Positions 19,806 through 27,985 are shown, counted from the stretch's first letter. The stretch is 64,000 bases of DNA from Arthrobacter alpinus (GCF_001294625.1 NZ_CP012677.1:2852001-2916000); one strand, 5' to 3'. Numbers and translations: made by a program. Notes: generated from the letters alone by a model not told the origin.

Positions 19806-20051
19806 ATGGAAAATCCCGCAGAACCCGTAAATCTCCCCTACGAAACACCTCCGGAAGCCCACCACCGTGCTCCGGCGCGTGTAGGCACTGTGGTCTGGGG
19901 CGCCGTCGTTGTCCTCATTGCCGCCTTGATCATTGTCAGCAGCCAGCTGGAGCTGTCCCTGGACGCGGCCCAAACCGCCATGTGGCTCCTGTTGGGAGCA
20001 GGTGTTGCCATGGTGACGGCCGGCGCCGTCAACCTCTTTCGCAAGAAGTAG
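19806..20051 (+). CDS. small two-span membrane protein
   Basis: An 81-residue protein with a short Pro-rich cytoplasmic N-terminus and two hydrophobic spans (about residues 29-48 and 56-75), ending in FRKK. The ATG at 19806 is chosen because GGAG lies six bases upstream; the in-frame ATG at 19785 has no ribosome site. It follows the PspC/LiaF-like gene by 45 bases and is likely co-transcribed with it, so it may be an accessory part of the same envelope-stress module. No known domain recognised. Confidence 0.72.
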   Translation: MENPAEPVNLPYETPPEAHHRAPARVGTVVWGAVVVLIAALIIVSSQLELSLDAAQTAMWLLLGAGVAMVTAGAVNLFRKK

Positions 20052-20062
20052 CGCCAACGCGG

Positions 20063-20102
20063 AACTGCTGACCCACGCCGTTCACAAAGCGGGTCAGCAG
20101 TT
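20063..20102. terminator. hairpin terminator before pfkA promoter
   Basis: Perfect 12-base arms (AACTGCTGACCC and GGGTCAGCAGTT) flank a 16-base loop directly after the small membrane protein gene. The right arm touches the -35 box of the pfkA promoter. No U-run follows on the plus strand. Confidence 0.55.
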
Positions 20103-20128
20103 GCCTCCATCACATGACCGCATAGAAT
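20101..20128 (+). promoter_or_regulatory. pfkA: pfkA promoter
   Basis: TTGCCT at 20101-20106 and TAGAAT at 20123-20128 are separated by 16 bases, a good housekeeping sigma-factor promoter. The transcript would start near 20134-20136, just at the purine-rich ribosome site of the leader ORF. Confidence 0.6.
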
Positions 20129-20146
20129 GTCCTAGAGAGGAGCTCA

Positions 20147-20170
20147 ATGGTGCGCTCGTGTACACATTGA
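20147..20170 (+). CDS. seven-codon leader ORF before pfkA
   Basis: ATG GTG CGC TCG TGT ACA CAT TGA encodes MVRSCTH. A strong ribosome site (AGAGAGGAG, 20134-20142) lies four bases before its ATG, better than the one in front of pfkA. It begins about 10 bases after the predicted transcription start and ends 29 bases before the pfkA ATG. It may be a leader peptide affecting pfkA translation, or just a ribosome-loading site. Confidence 0.4.
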   Translation: MVRSCTH

Positions 20171-20199
20171 CCCCATCCCTTGAAGGGCCTGAATTTCAT

Positions 20200-21225
20200 A
20201 TGAAGATCGGTATTCTCACCAGCGGCGGCGACTGCCCCGGACTAAATGCGGTTATCCGAGGAATTGTTCTCAAGGGCATCAAGGTCTACGGCCACGAATT
20301 TGTGGGGTTCCGTGACGGCTGGCGCGGCGTGGTGGAGGGCGACATCATGGACCTGCCCCGCCAAAGCGTGCGCGGCATTTCCAAACAAGGCGGCACCATC
20401 TTGGGCACCTCCCGCACCAACCCGTTCGAGGGCAATGGCGGGCCAGAGGTCATCAAGGCGCACATGGAGCGCCTTGGCATCGACGCCATGATCGCCATTG
20501 GCGGCGAAGGCACCCTCGCAGCCGCCCGCCGCCTCACCGACGCCGGACTGAAGATCGTGGGCGTGCCCAAGACCGTCGACAACGACCTCGACGCCACCGA
20601 CTACACCTTCGGCTTCGACACGGCCGTGCAAATCGCCACCGAGGCCATCGACCGACTCCGCACCACGGGCGAATCCCACCACCGCTGCATGATCGCCGAG
20701 GTCATGGGCCGCCATGTGGGCTGGATCGCGCTGCACGCGGGCATGGCGACCGGCGCCCACGCGGTGCTTATCCCGGAGCAAAGGACCAGCATTGAGCAGA
20801 TCGTTGAATGGGTGCAAGAAGCCCGGGACCGCGGCCGCGCACCCCTGATTGTGGTGGCAGAGGGCTTTGTCCCGGACCACCAGGACTCCGCCCATTCCGA
20901 ACGCGGGCTGGACACCTTTGGGCGTCCCCGCCTTGGCGGTATTTCCGAGCAGCTGGCTCCCGAAATCGAGGCCCGCACCGGCATCGAGACGCGTGCCACC
21001 ATCCTGGGCCACATCCAGCGTGGCGGGGTCCCCTCCAGCTTTGACCGTGTTCTGGCCACCCGCCTGGGCATGGCCGCCGTCGACTCCGTGGTGGAGGGAC
21101 GCTGGGGCACCATGGTATCCCTGAAGGGCACCGAGATTGAGCACGTCCCCTTCGAGGCGGCGCTTGGCAACCTCAAGACTGTTCCGCAGCACCGCTACGA
21201 CGAGGCCGCCATCCTCTTCGGCTAA
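20200..21225 (+). CDS. pfkA: 6-phosphofructokinase, actinobacterial type
   Basis: Phosphorylates fructose 6-phosphate to fructose 1,6-bisphosphate in glycolysis. The 341-residue protein starts MKIGILTSGGDCPGLNAVIR, the nucleotide loop. The phosphoryl-donor signature is GGEGT near residue 101; glycine at the fourth position fits ATP rather than pyrophosphate. The catalytic block reads PKTVDNDLDATDYTFGFDTA; its lysine after proline is the group III variant seen in actinobacteria. MGRHVGWIALHAG and GHIQRGGVPSSFDR give the substrate-binding parts. The ATG at 20200 is the natural start; longer in-frame readings overlap the leader ORF and promoter. Confidence 0.94.
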   Translation: MKIGILTSGGDCPGLNAVIRGIVLKGIKVYGHEFVGFRDGWRGVVEGDIMDLPRQSVRGISKQGGTILGTSRTNPFEGNGGPEVIKAHMERLGIDAMIAIGGEGTLAAARRLTDAGLKIVGVPKTVDNDLDATDYTFGFDTAVQIATEAIDRLRTTGESHHRCMIAEVMGRHVGWIALHAGMATGAHAVLIPEQRTSIEQIVEWVQEARDRGRAPLIVVAEGFVPDHQDSAHSERGLDTFGRPRLGGISEQLAPEIEARTGIETRATILGHIQRGGVPSSFDRVLATRLGMAAVDSVVEGRWGTMVSLKGTEIEHVPFEAALGNLKTVPQHRYDEAAILFG

Positions 21226-21306
21226 ACCCCAATTGCCCCCATAATCGGGCCCTCGGTCGCCGCGCCAGCGTCTGCCGGGGAGTCCGTGGGGAGTAGCGTT
21301 TAACTT

Positions 21307-22032
21307 ATGACTTTTGATCTGAGTTCTGCCCCGATTGTTCGCCTAGCCTGGGAGCGGGGTCTAGGTCTGCCCACGGATTCGCTGGTGATGGGCGCTGACC
21401 GCACCCGCATCACCCACCCAGTCGATGGCGGCGGGCTCACCTTCATCCGGCTCTGGGATCAGGCCATCCTCACCGGCCCCGCCGCCGTCCTGCACGCCGT
21501 GGCCGCGTACAGTGACGACCAGCTCAGCGATCATGCGGTGATGCTGCGCTTGACGCGGGACTTCGGCGGGCGCGGGCACGGCACCCAAACCTTGTACTAC
21601 GCCGATGACCTGGCCGTGCACCAGCCCGCGGGCACAGTGACCCTCTCCCACGGGAATCCGGAGGCTGTTGCGCTTCAGGCGCTGTGCCCGCCCGACGATG
21701 TGAACGACGCCGGGATTGGCATGCTGGAGCACAAGTTCACGCTCATGGGCGCACCTGGCTCCGAGGAGCAGGACGCGTACGACGCCGGCCCGGTCGCCTC
21801 CAGCGCGTACGCCCAGTACCAAGGGCTGCTGGCAACGATGGGCACCTTGGTTGCCCCGACCCACAGGCGGCAGGGGCTTGGCCTGCTGGCCACCAACATT
21901 GCCGCGCATGAGGCTTTGGCTGAAGGGCTTATTGTGCAGTGGCAGGCTGACGTGAACAACGCAGCCGCCCACGCACTGGCAATCTCGGCGGGCTTTAGTG
22001 TCGCTGGTCTGAAGACATCGGTTTCACTTTAA
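21307..22032 (+). CDS. GNAT family N-acetyltransferase
   Basis: A 241-residue protein whose C-terminal third is a GNAT domain: GTLVAPTHRRQGLGLLATNI (motif A) and ADVNNAAAHALAISAGFS (motif B). The first 130 residues are less typical and may recognise the substrate. A TAGCGT box at 21294-21299 ends seven bases before the ATG and no ribosome site is present, so the mRNA is probably leaderless. The 3' end overlaps the convergent MFS gene by 38 bases. Confidence 0.82.
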   Translation: MTFDLSSAPIVRLAWERGLGLPTDSLVMGADRTRITHPVDGGGLTFIRLWDQAILTGPAAVLHAVAAYSDDQLSDHAVMLRLTRDFGGRGHGTQTLYYADDLAVHQPAGTVTLSHGNPEAVALQALCPPDDVNDAGIGMLEHKFTLMGAPGSEEQDAYDAGPVASSAYAQYQGLLATMGTLVAPTHRRQGLGLLATNIAAHEALAEGLIVQWQADVNNAAAHALAISAGFSVAGLKTSVSL

Positions 22033-23491
22033 AGTCAGCATAGATGGCGTCCACGGCACGCGGCTTGCTGAAGAAGATCACTGCCGCGGCACCAATCAGA
22101 ACCACAGCAGCCGGCAGGACGATTGATTGCGACATGGCGGTTGCGAATCCTGCCCGGAGAGCCTCCGGCAACTGCCCGGACGCCCCGGAGACCCCCTGCG
22201 AGGCACCTGCAGGCATCTCAGCCGCGAGCCGGGAGGTGATGAGCACGGCGATGGCGGCACTGCCCAGAACCGAGCCGATCTGGCGGGTCGTATTGTAAAT
22301 CCCGGCACCGGCGCCCGCTTCACGCGGCCCCAGGTTGCGGGTGGCCGACGTCGACAAGGGAGCCCAGATGCCTGAGCTGGCGATGCCCAACAGACCACTC
22401 GGGAGCAGGAACAGCCAGATGGCCGTGTCCGGGCTCATCAGGGCCGAGGTCCACAGCAGGGAAATTGACATCAGGATGAATCCAACAAAGGCCACATAGC
22501 GGGGATTAACAATGTCCACCAACTTGCCAACGAAGGGTGCCAGAACGCCGGAGAACAGGGCCATGGGGACCATCATCAGTGCCGACTGGGTGGGCGTCAT
22601 GCCCCTAACCAGCTGGTAGTAAAAGAAGAGTGGCAAGCTCATGGCGGTGATGCTGAAGCCCATGCCCGTGATCGCGATGTTGGCCAGAGAGAAGTTGCGG
22701 ACCTTGAACAGGTTCAAGGGGACCAGCGGTTCACCCTTGTTGATGGCCTGCCAGCCAACAAACAGGCCAAGGAACACGATCCCGGCAATGATCAGGCCCC
22801 ACACGGAAATGGGTCCGGCGATGGTGCCCCAGTCGTACTTGGCGCCTTCCTGAATGCCAAAGACAAGCATGAACAAACCGATGGAGCTCAGCGCAACACC
22901 TAGCAGATCAAACTTATGGTCGTGTGTTTTCAAGGAGGGCACCAGCCGCCAGGCCATAACGAACGCCACGATACCGACGGGCACGTTGACAAAGAAAATC
23001 CATTCCCAACCCAACCCGTCCACCAGGACTCCGCCAAGGATGGGGCCCACCAGCATGGCGACACCGGCCGTGGCGCCCCAAAGGCCCATGGCCGGTCCAC
23101 GCTTGTCAGGGGCGAAGATGCGAGTGATGACGGCCATGGTTTGCGGCGTCATCATGGCCGCTCCCAAGCCCTGCACCACACGGGCAATGATCAGCATGCT
23201 GATGTCACCGGAGAAACCGCACCACAAGGAGGCCAAGGTGAACACACTCAGGCCGATGAGGTACAGATTTTTGGGGCCATATTTGTCACCGAGGCGGCCG
23301 GCGACAAGCAACGGCACCGCATAGGCCAGAAGGTAGGCGCTGGTGACCCAGATGACGGAGTTGATGTCGGTGTTCAGGCCCTCCATGATTTTCGGGTTGG
23401 CCACCGAGACGATGGTTGAATCGACAAGAATCATGAAGAAGCCAAGCACGAGTGCCCATAACGCGGGCCACGGTTTTGCCACGGTTTCCAT
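21995..23491 (-). CDS. MFS multidrug efflux transporter (DHA2/EmrB-QacA type)
   Basis: A 498-residue major-facilitator protein with 14 predicted membrane spans. N-terminal motif: MILVDSTIVSVANPKIMEGL (first helix with the DHA2 Asp). The A-type loop is GRLGDKYGPKNLYLIGL, and motif C is GPILGGVLVDGLGWEWIFFVN. It likely exports hydrophobic drugs using the proton gradient. It follows a PadR-family regulator by 43 bases on the same strand, so the regulator and pump form an inducible efflux operon. Its tail overlaps the convergent GNAT gene. Confidence 0.93.
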   Translation of the reverse strand: METVAKPWPALWALVLGFFMILVDSTIVSVANPKIMEGLNTDINSVIWVTSAYLLAYAVPLLVAGRLGDKYGPKNLYLIGLSVFTLASLWCGFSGDISMLIIARVVQGLGAAMMTPQTMAVITRIFAPDKRGPAMGLWGATAGVAMLVGPILGGVLVDGLGWEWIFFVNVPVGIVAFVMAWRLVPSLKTHDHKFDLLGVALSSIGLFMLVFGIQEGAKYDWGTIAGPISVWGLIIAGIVFLGLFVGWQAINKGEPLVPLNLFKVRNFSLANIAITGMGFSITAMSLPLFFYYQLVRGMTPTQSALMMVPMALFSGVLAPFVGKLVDIVNPRYVAFVGFILMSISLLWTSALMSPDTAIWLFLLPSGLLGIASSGIWAPLSTSATRNLGPREAGAGAGIYNTTRQIGSVLGSAAIAVLITSRLAAEMPAGASQGVSGASGQLPEALRAGFATAMSQSIVLPAAVVLIGAAAVIFFSKPRAVDAIYADFKVKPMSSDQRH

Positions 23492-23534
23492 GGGGAGTCC
23501 TTAGTTTAGAAAAATATGTATGGTGGCGGTTTGC

Positions 23535-24098
23535 TCACCAGGCCAGGGTGCCGGCGGTAAGCTCCGCGCACAGCCCGTGGACCCACTGAGTCTCGGCCGT
23601 CAGCATCGCCTGTTGGTACTCGATATCGATTAAATAGCGGCGTTCAACGCCTTGGGACCGGGCTTCTGCGGCACCTTGACCCAGATCGGCCAGATCGACC
23701 TCCAAGGCGTGGATCCTCTGGTCCAAGAGGTCAACCACGACGCCGGCTGGCAGGTTGTGCGCCTCGTCCAGGGCCTGGGGGAAGCTGGGGAATTCATTCA
23801 CGGGGGTGGACAGCAAATCCTTGATGCGGGCGTCCAAGGCGACCTTGCCCGGGGGCAATATTGCATAGGTGGTCCGTTCCGGCCGGTTCCCGTCCCGCTC
23901 GGTACCTACTGGCTCCACCAGCCCGGCAGAGGCGAGTCTGCCTACCGTGTGGTAGAGCGTTCCCGGCCTGACTTTCACCAGGCGGTCCTCATGCCGTTGC
24001 ATCAGCACCTGGTACATCTCGTAGGGATGCATGGGGCGTTCCACAAGGAGCCCGAGGGCGCAGATGCCCAGCGGCGTCAATTGCGAATTTCTTGTCAC
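23535..24098 (-). CDS. PadR-family transcriptional regulator
   Basis: A 187-residue regulator with the PadR winged helix at the N-terminus (LLVERPMHPYEMYQVLMQR, RPGTLYHTVGRLASAGLVEPVG, RTTYAILPPGKVAL) and a C-terminal helical Vir-type domain for dimerisation. It probably represses itself and the downstream MFS pump until a ligand binds. An inverted match to its site is suggested by ATTCCACG...CGTGGA near 24120-24143, upstream of the start. Confidence 0.9.
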   Translation of the reverse strand: MTRNSQLTPLGICALGLLVERPMHPYEMYQVLMQRHEDRLVKVRPGTLYHTVGRLASAGLVEPVGTERDGNRPERTTYAILPPGKVALDARIKDLLSTPVNEFPSFPQALDEAHNLPAGVVVDLLDQRIHALEVDLADLGQGAAEARSQGVERRYLIDIEYQQAMLTAETQWVHGLCAELTAGTLAW

Positions 24099-24189
24099 AT
24101 CCCCTGCCCTCCCGAAAGGTATTCCACGAGAATTATTCCACGTGGACTAATCGCAGACAAGGGCGCCCCAGTGTGATGCGTGTCATCTT

Positions 24190-25287
24190 TTAGCGCGGGG
24201 TGCGCAGGAACCCTGTGGCCCGTCCCACCACCTGGCCGGCGTCGGTGGCCACGATCAGCTCCTGGGCGGCAACATACTTTTCCCCGGCGTCGTCCACCAT
24301 CAAGTCCTGGGCGGGATCCACCGTGCGCTTGATCAGGGCCAAGGCGATGGGGCCCATCTCATAGTGCTGGGCAACGCTGGTCACCACACCCACCTTGCGG
24401 TCACCGGCAAACACCTCACTACCAGGGGCCGGAATGGTGTGCTGGGATCCATCCAGCTGCAAGAACACAAGCCGCCGAGGCGGGTGTCCCAGATTGTGAA
24501 CGCGCGCTACGGTTTCCTGGCCCTTGTAACAGCCCTTGGACATGTGCACTGCGGTGCGCAAAAGGTCCAACTCGTGAGGAATCGACTTGTCGTCGGTCTC
24601 AGCTCCCCGACGCGGGCGCCACGCGGCAATTCGCAGCGCCTCGGCCGCCCAGACACCCGCCAGCGGACGGGTTCCTACGGTGTCCACCAGGGCGGCTGCT
24701 GGAATCAAATATTCGTGCCAGGGCCGCTCCAGCCCCGGGTGCTCCGACTCGTCGATGGCCGCATAGCTATATCCACCAGCGCCGATATGAGGCCAAGGAT
24801 CCGTCCACATGAGCAGCGAATCCCACTCCGGGATCTCCACCACAGAGCCCACCACGGCCCAATCGGATGACACATCGGCAACGTCCACGCGCAGCATGAA
24901 CTTCATGGAGTTCAACCAGGCTGCTAGTGGCGCGGCCTCGTCCGTTTCCACGATCAGCCATAGCGTTTCCCCGTCGTCCACTACCCGTGCGTCGTATTCA
25001 ATGCGGCCTTGGACGCTCAGCAGCAGCAACTCGGTGCTGGTGTGGGGGGCAAGACCGGTCAGGCTTTGCGAGGAGAGCGTATTCATCCAGCTCAGCCTGT
25101 CCGGACCGCCCACTGTAACAACCCCACGGTGGGACAAATCCACCACTGCGGTGCCCGGTTTGCCGTTGTAACCGGCCAACAGGCGCTGCTCCTTGTTGGG
25201 ATCACCGTAGTGAGCGGCAACACCGGCATCCAGTCCGCCGGACTGAACAGCCCCATGACGGTTTAGCAAAGGACTCAAATAGCTCAT
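24190..25287 (-). CDS. ygfZ: folate-binding protein YgfZ
   Basis: Tetrahydrofolate-dependent protein of the YgfZ/GcvT-like family that helps make or repair Fe-S clusters. The 365-residue product has the family signature KGCYKGQETVARVHNLG near residue 265, with the conserved cysteine, followed by RRLVFLQLDG. The N-terminal half (VDLSHRGVVTVGGPDRLSWM) matches the aminomethyltransferase fold. It stands downstream of the nitrobindin-like gene with 78 bases between them, possibly in one transcript; both fit redox or iron housekeeping. Confidence 0.92.
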   Translation of the reverse strand: MSYLSPLLNRHGAVQSGGLDAGVAAHYGDPNKEQRLLAGYNGKPGTAVVDLSHRGVVTVGGPDRLSWMNTLSSQSLTGLAPHTSTELLLLSVQGRIEYDARVVDDGETLWLIVETDEAAPLAAWLNSMKFMLRVDVADVSSDWAVVGSVVEIPEWDSLLMWTDPWPHIGAGGYSYAAIDESEHPGLERPWHEYLIPAAALVDTVGTRPLAGVWAAEALRIAAWRPRRGAETDDKSIPHELDLLRTAVHMSKGCYKGQETVARVHNLGHPPRRLVFLQLDGSQHTIPAPGSEVFAGDRKVGVVTSVAQHYEMGPIALALIKRTVDPAQDLMVDDAGEKYVAAQELIVATDAGQVVGRATGFLRTPR

Positions 25288-25365
25288 ATGGTGTGCAACG
25301 CCTTCTCTTGATGGGCTATTCCGGCCCGGTGGTCGAGCTTGTCCAGACCCGGTGCATGAATGCAG

Positions 25366-25965
25366 TCAGGAGATTTTACGCAGAGCGGCGGACGCGTGGG
25401 CCTGTAAGGACTTGCCGCTGGCGGCCGCATCCCAGCGCCAGTAAAGTTCGCCGTTGACCAGACCGAAGATGCGGGTGGCGGCTTTATAGTCTTTGGCCCC
25501 GGCACCGCGCATGACAGCGTCAGTGGAGAGATGTATCTGTGGTCCCTTGATACTGCCGTAGTACAGCTCGGCAATGCCGCCGGGGTGCACGATGGTAGCC
25601 ATGATGTCGAACCCGCCATCAGCATTCCGCAGGGCTTCGACGTCGTCGGCTGTCCTTAGGGCGGGGACAATGTCGGCAGGGATCAAGCCCGGGCCTACGT
25701 CGGCGTCGTTCATGGGCCGGTCAAGTTGCCAGAAGCCGGTTTCCACGGAGAGCGGTCTCAAAACGGTGCCCAGCTCATCGGTGAGCCAGGACTCGGCCGT
25801 ATATTGCAGGTATGGCAAGCCGTTGGAGCTGAAGGTAGCGGTCTGGGTGAAATATTCGTCATCAGCTTCACCGGCACCCAGCCGGCCGTTTCCGCTCCAC
25901 GTGCCAAGCAGCCATGACAGCGGCACCAGCTCGGGAGTTAGATCAGTGGGGATTTCAATGGCCAT
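25366..25965 (-). CDS. FABP/nitrobindin-like heme-binding beta-barrel protein
   Basis: A 199-residue member of the THAP4/nitrobindin (DUF1794) family. The hallmark GTWSGNGRLGAG lies near residue 21 and begins the beta-barrel. EYFTQTATFSSNGLPYLQYTAESW and the late ARIFG-like strand are also typical. The histidine near the C-terminus (LQAHASAAL) is in about the place of the heme ligand. Nitrobindins bind ferric heme and act on nitric oxide or peroxynitrite; that role is family knowledge. The start lies six bases after a 37-residue membrane microprotein gene. Confidence 0.88.
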   Translation of the reverse strand: MAIEIPTDLTPELVPLSWLLGTWSGNGRLGAGEADDEYFTQTATFSSNGLPYLQYTAESWLTDELGTVLRPLSVETGFWQLDRPMNDADVGPGLIPADIVPALRTADDVEALRNADGGFDIMATIVHPGGIAELYYGSIKGPQIHLSTDAVMRGAGAKDYKAATRIFGLVNGELYWRWDAAASGKSLQAHASAALRKIS

Positions 25966-25971
25966 GGCAGG

Positions 25972-26085
25972 TTACTGCTGGCCCTTGAACAACCGCCACA
26001 CCACCAGACCGGCGAACCAAGCCATGGTGACTCCGGCGAGGGCAAGCAGGCAAATGAAGAAGATTTCTAAGGCAAATACGCTCAT
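25972..26085 (-). CDS. 37-residue single-span membrane microprotein
   Basis: A short gene: ATG at 26085, TAA at 25972-25974. The product begins MSVFALEIFF, has one hydrophobic helix covering about residues 4-32 and ends WRLFKGQQ. GGATGGA upstream can serve as ribosome site. Its stop is six bases before the ATG of the nitrobindin-like gene, so the pair is almost surely co-transcribed. The composition (continuous span, positively charged tail) supports a real membrane peptide; function unknown. Confidence 0.68.
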   Translation of the reverse strand: MSVFALEIFFICLLALAGVTMAWFAGLVVWRLFKGQQ

Positions 26086-26115
26086 AATTCCATCCTACAG
26101 TGCTTGCGGCCGCAC

Positions 26116-26850
26116 TTAGCTTAGGAGCAGTTTTTCCACGAAATAGACCAACGCGCCCAGCGACAAAATGGGTGCCAACGCCGACGCGCAGCTTCCCATG
26201 AAACTGTGCGAGGGTCCGGCTAGTGTTCGTAGGCGGCGGAAACTGGCAATCACCGCGGCCACGAGTGCCCCTAAGATGACGGCGGGAACAATTCGAAGAT
26301 CTGAGAAAAGCAATGCTGCAAGGGGGCCAGAAAGTGCACCCAGGACGATGGCCAGGGGCGCCGCCACCCTGTCCGGCCAGGGGAGTGTCCCCGCCAACAA
26401 GGCAACAGCTGCACTGATGGCGACGATCAATGTCATGCCCGGTTCGCCCAGGAACCTCTGTGAGGCCACCCAGCCGCTGGCGAATCCGGCCACTAACACG
26501 CCCGCACCGGAGCCGAGGGTCGATTCAAGGCGGTGGGCTTGCCCGGTGCCGCGGATGAGCTGGACTACCATGACAGCCCCAAAGCCCACGGCAATGAAGA
26601 TGGGTGTCCAGACCATGAAGTTTGCGTCCTTGGTCAACCCGACCGTCAGCGCAGCACCGGCACCTGTCAACGCCATGACCGTGCCGAGCGTTTTCTTGGC
26701 GGGAATGCCCAGGTAGCGAGGCCATCCCAGACCAAAGACAACTGACAAGGCGATGCCAACGCCCACACTGTATCCAAGGCCAAAGAAGTGTCCGGCGACA
26801 ATAGCTGCGAGCGCGATGATTCCGACAAGGGCCGTAATAGATGACTTCAC
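26116..26850 (-). CDS. uncharacterised multi-span membrane protein
   Basis: A 244-residue hydrophobic protein with about eight membrane helices and almost no loops. The GTG at 26850 ([10 protein letters not shown]) is taken as start because AGGA lies eight bases upstream; the longer frame to 26892 would run into the glnR promoter area. Sequence such as [22 protein letters not shown] and [15 protein letters not shown] is distinctive, but I do not recognise a named family. It is divergent from glnR with 157 bases between. A transport or permease role is possible but not shown. Confidence 0.75.
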   Translation of the reverse strand: MKSSITALVGIIALAAIVAGHFFGLGYSVGVGIALSVVFGLGWPRYLGIPAKKTLGTVMALTGAGAALTVGLTKDANFMVWTPIFIAVGFGAVMVVQLIRGTGQAHRLESTLGSGAGVLVAGFASGWVASQRFLGEPGMTLIVAISAAVALLAGTLPWPDRVAAPLAIVLGALSGPLAALLFSDLRIVPAVILGALVAAVIASFRRLRTLAGPSHSFMGSCASALAPILSLGALVYFVEKLLLS

Positions 26851-27007
26851 ACACCAATCCTGCCTTACTCTGCGCGGTACACTGTGGAACAACCCTTGGA
26901 GCGGTGCGTTTTCTCTTCAGCATATGAGGCCTGGCTGGTCAGCCCCTGATGGGGTTGCCCGGTGGTTCGTCGCTCAAAGATGCGCATCCCGCACTTTGGA
27001 GGAAAAC

Positions 27008-27706
27008 TTGTCACAGATACTGATGCTGACCAACAACCACGGTAGCTCCGTGGACGTTTTGCCTGCCCTGGAACTCCTGAGCCACTCGGTCCACATTCTG
27101 CCGGCCGTGCCCACCGCACTGCTGGACGCCAAACCTTGCGATATCATCCTCGTCGACGCCCGCAAGGACCTCTCCAGTTCACGGTCACTGACCCAATTGC
27201 TGCGCGCCACCGGCATCAGTGTTCCGCTGCTGCTGGTGCTGACCGAAGGCGGGATGGCGGCTGTGTCCGCGTCCTGGGCGGCAGACGACGTGATCCTGGA
27301 CTCTGCGGGCCCCGCCGAGGTCGAGGCCCGGATCCGTTTAGCCTTGACCCGCACGTCCACCGCAGAGGACCATGCCAGTGCGGAAATCCATGCCGCCGGC
27401 GTCGTCATCGACGAGGACAGTTACACGGTGCGTGTCCACGGCAAGCCACTGAACCTGACGTACAAGGAGTTTGAGCTCCTGAAGTACCTTGCCCAGCATC
27501 CTGGCCGCGTCTTTACCCGTGCCCAACTGCTCAATGAGGTGTGGGGCTATGACTACTACGGAGGAACCCGCACCGTCGATGTCCATGTTCGGCGCCTACG
27601 AGCGAAGCTGGGCTCGGACCATGAGAACTTGATCAGCACAGTGCGTAACGTGGGCTACCGCCTAACCATTGCCAGGATGCCCGACGACGAAATGGTTGAC
27701 GCCTAG
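27008..27706 (+). CDS. glnR: GlnR-type orphan OmpR-family nitrogen regulator
   Basis: A 232-residue winged-helix regulator. The receiver-like domain ([22 protein letters not shown], then [22 protein letters not shown]) matches GlnR of mycobacteria and Streptomyces, including the atypical pocket that stays unphosphorylated. The OmpR-type DNA-binding domain has [40 protein letters not shown] and [12 protein letters not shown]. GlnR governs nitrogen genes such as glnA and amtB. The start is the TTG at 27008 directly after GGAGGA (26998-27003); longer frames to 26753 overlap the divergent gene. No kinase gene is adjacent, as expected for an orphan. A strong terminator follows. Confidence 0.92.
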   Translation: MSQILMLTNNHGSSVDVLPALELLSHSVHILPAVPTALLDAKPCDIILVDARKDLSSSRSLTQLLRATGISVPLLLVLTEGGMAAVSASWAADDVILDSAGPAEVEARIRLALTRTSTAEDHASAEIHAAGVVIDEDSYTVRVHGKPLNLTYKEFELLKYLAQHPGRVFTRAQLLNEVWGYDYYGGTRTVDVHVRRLRAKLGSDHENLISTVRNVGYRLTIARMPDDEMVDA

Positions 27707-27744
27707 TCCTGCCCGGGCATCTTGCTCACTTGGCACGGGAACAC

Positions 27745-27777
27745 AAAGGCCCGCATCCTTGACGGATGCGGGCCTTT
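27745..27777. terminator. glnR: bidirectional terminator after glnR
   Basis: A perfect 14-base stem (AAAGGCCCGCATCC and its complement) with a five-base loop, followed on the plus strand by TTTGTTATTT. It also lies just downstream of the tRNA-like element on the minus strand. Confidence 0.92.
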
Positions 27778-27783
27778 GTTATT

Positions 27784-27838
27784 TGGTGGAGGACATACGG
27801 GTCGAACGTATCGAGGACACCCCACTGGTGCATCCCCC
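27784..27838 (-). ncRNA. tRNA-like element: T-arm, acceptor stem and encoded CCA
   Basis: On the minus strand, arms ATACG and CGTAT form a five-base T-stem around the canonical seven-base loop TTCGACC. This is followed with no gap by GTCCTCC, an A discriminator and CCA. GGGGGAT at 27838-27832 can pair with GTCCTCC over seven positions (two G-U), so T-stem and acceptor stack to the 12 pairs of a real tRNA. Only 20 bases replace the D- and anticodon arms, with a possible five-base hairpin GCACC/GGTGT. The glnR terminator lies six bases beyond CCA. Either a tRNA 3'-end remnant (for example an old attachment site) or a minimal tRNA-like RNA. Rest of the gap up to mshD: no gene seen. Confidence 0.45.
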
Positions 27839-27985
27839 CAGAAAATAACTGCTCTCAAACTCTAGGGCAGCACGTGCTCTGAACGCAAACCGAGGGGCCC
27901 TGGCGGGCGGCAATTGGGGCGCTGGCACAGTTTTTTCTCACCGCGCGTCTCGCGTTCGGGACCGCACCCCTACTAGGCTGTGGTC

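Noticed and set aside
26753..27007. N-terminal extension of glnR to an ATG at 26753
   Set aside because: It overlaps the divergent membrane-protein gene; the TTG at 27008 follows a clear GGAGGA and gives the normal GlnR N-terminus.
27784..27980. Complete tmRNA (ssrA) gene
   Set aside because: Only the 3' T-arm/acceptor pattern fits; the conserved tmRNA 5' domain and tag reading frame are not found upstream on the minus strand, which is occupied by mshD.
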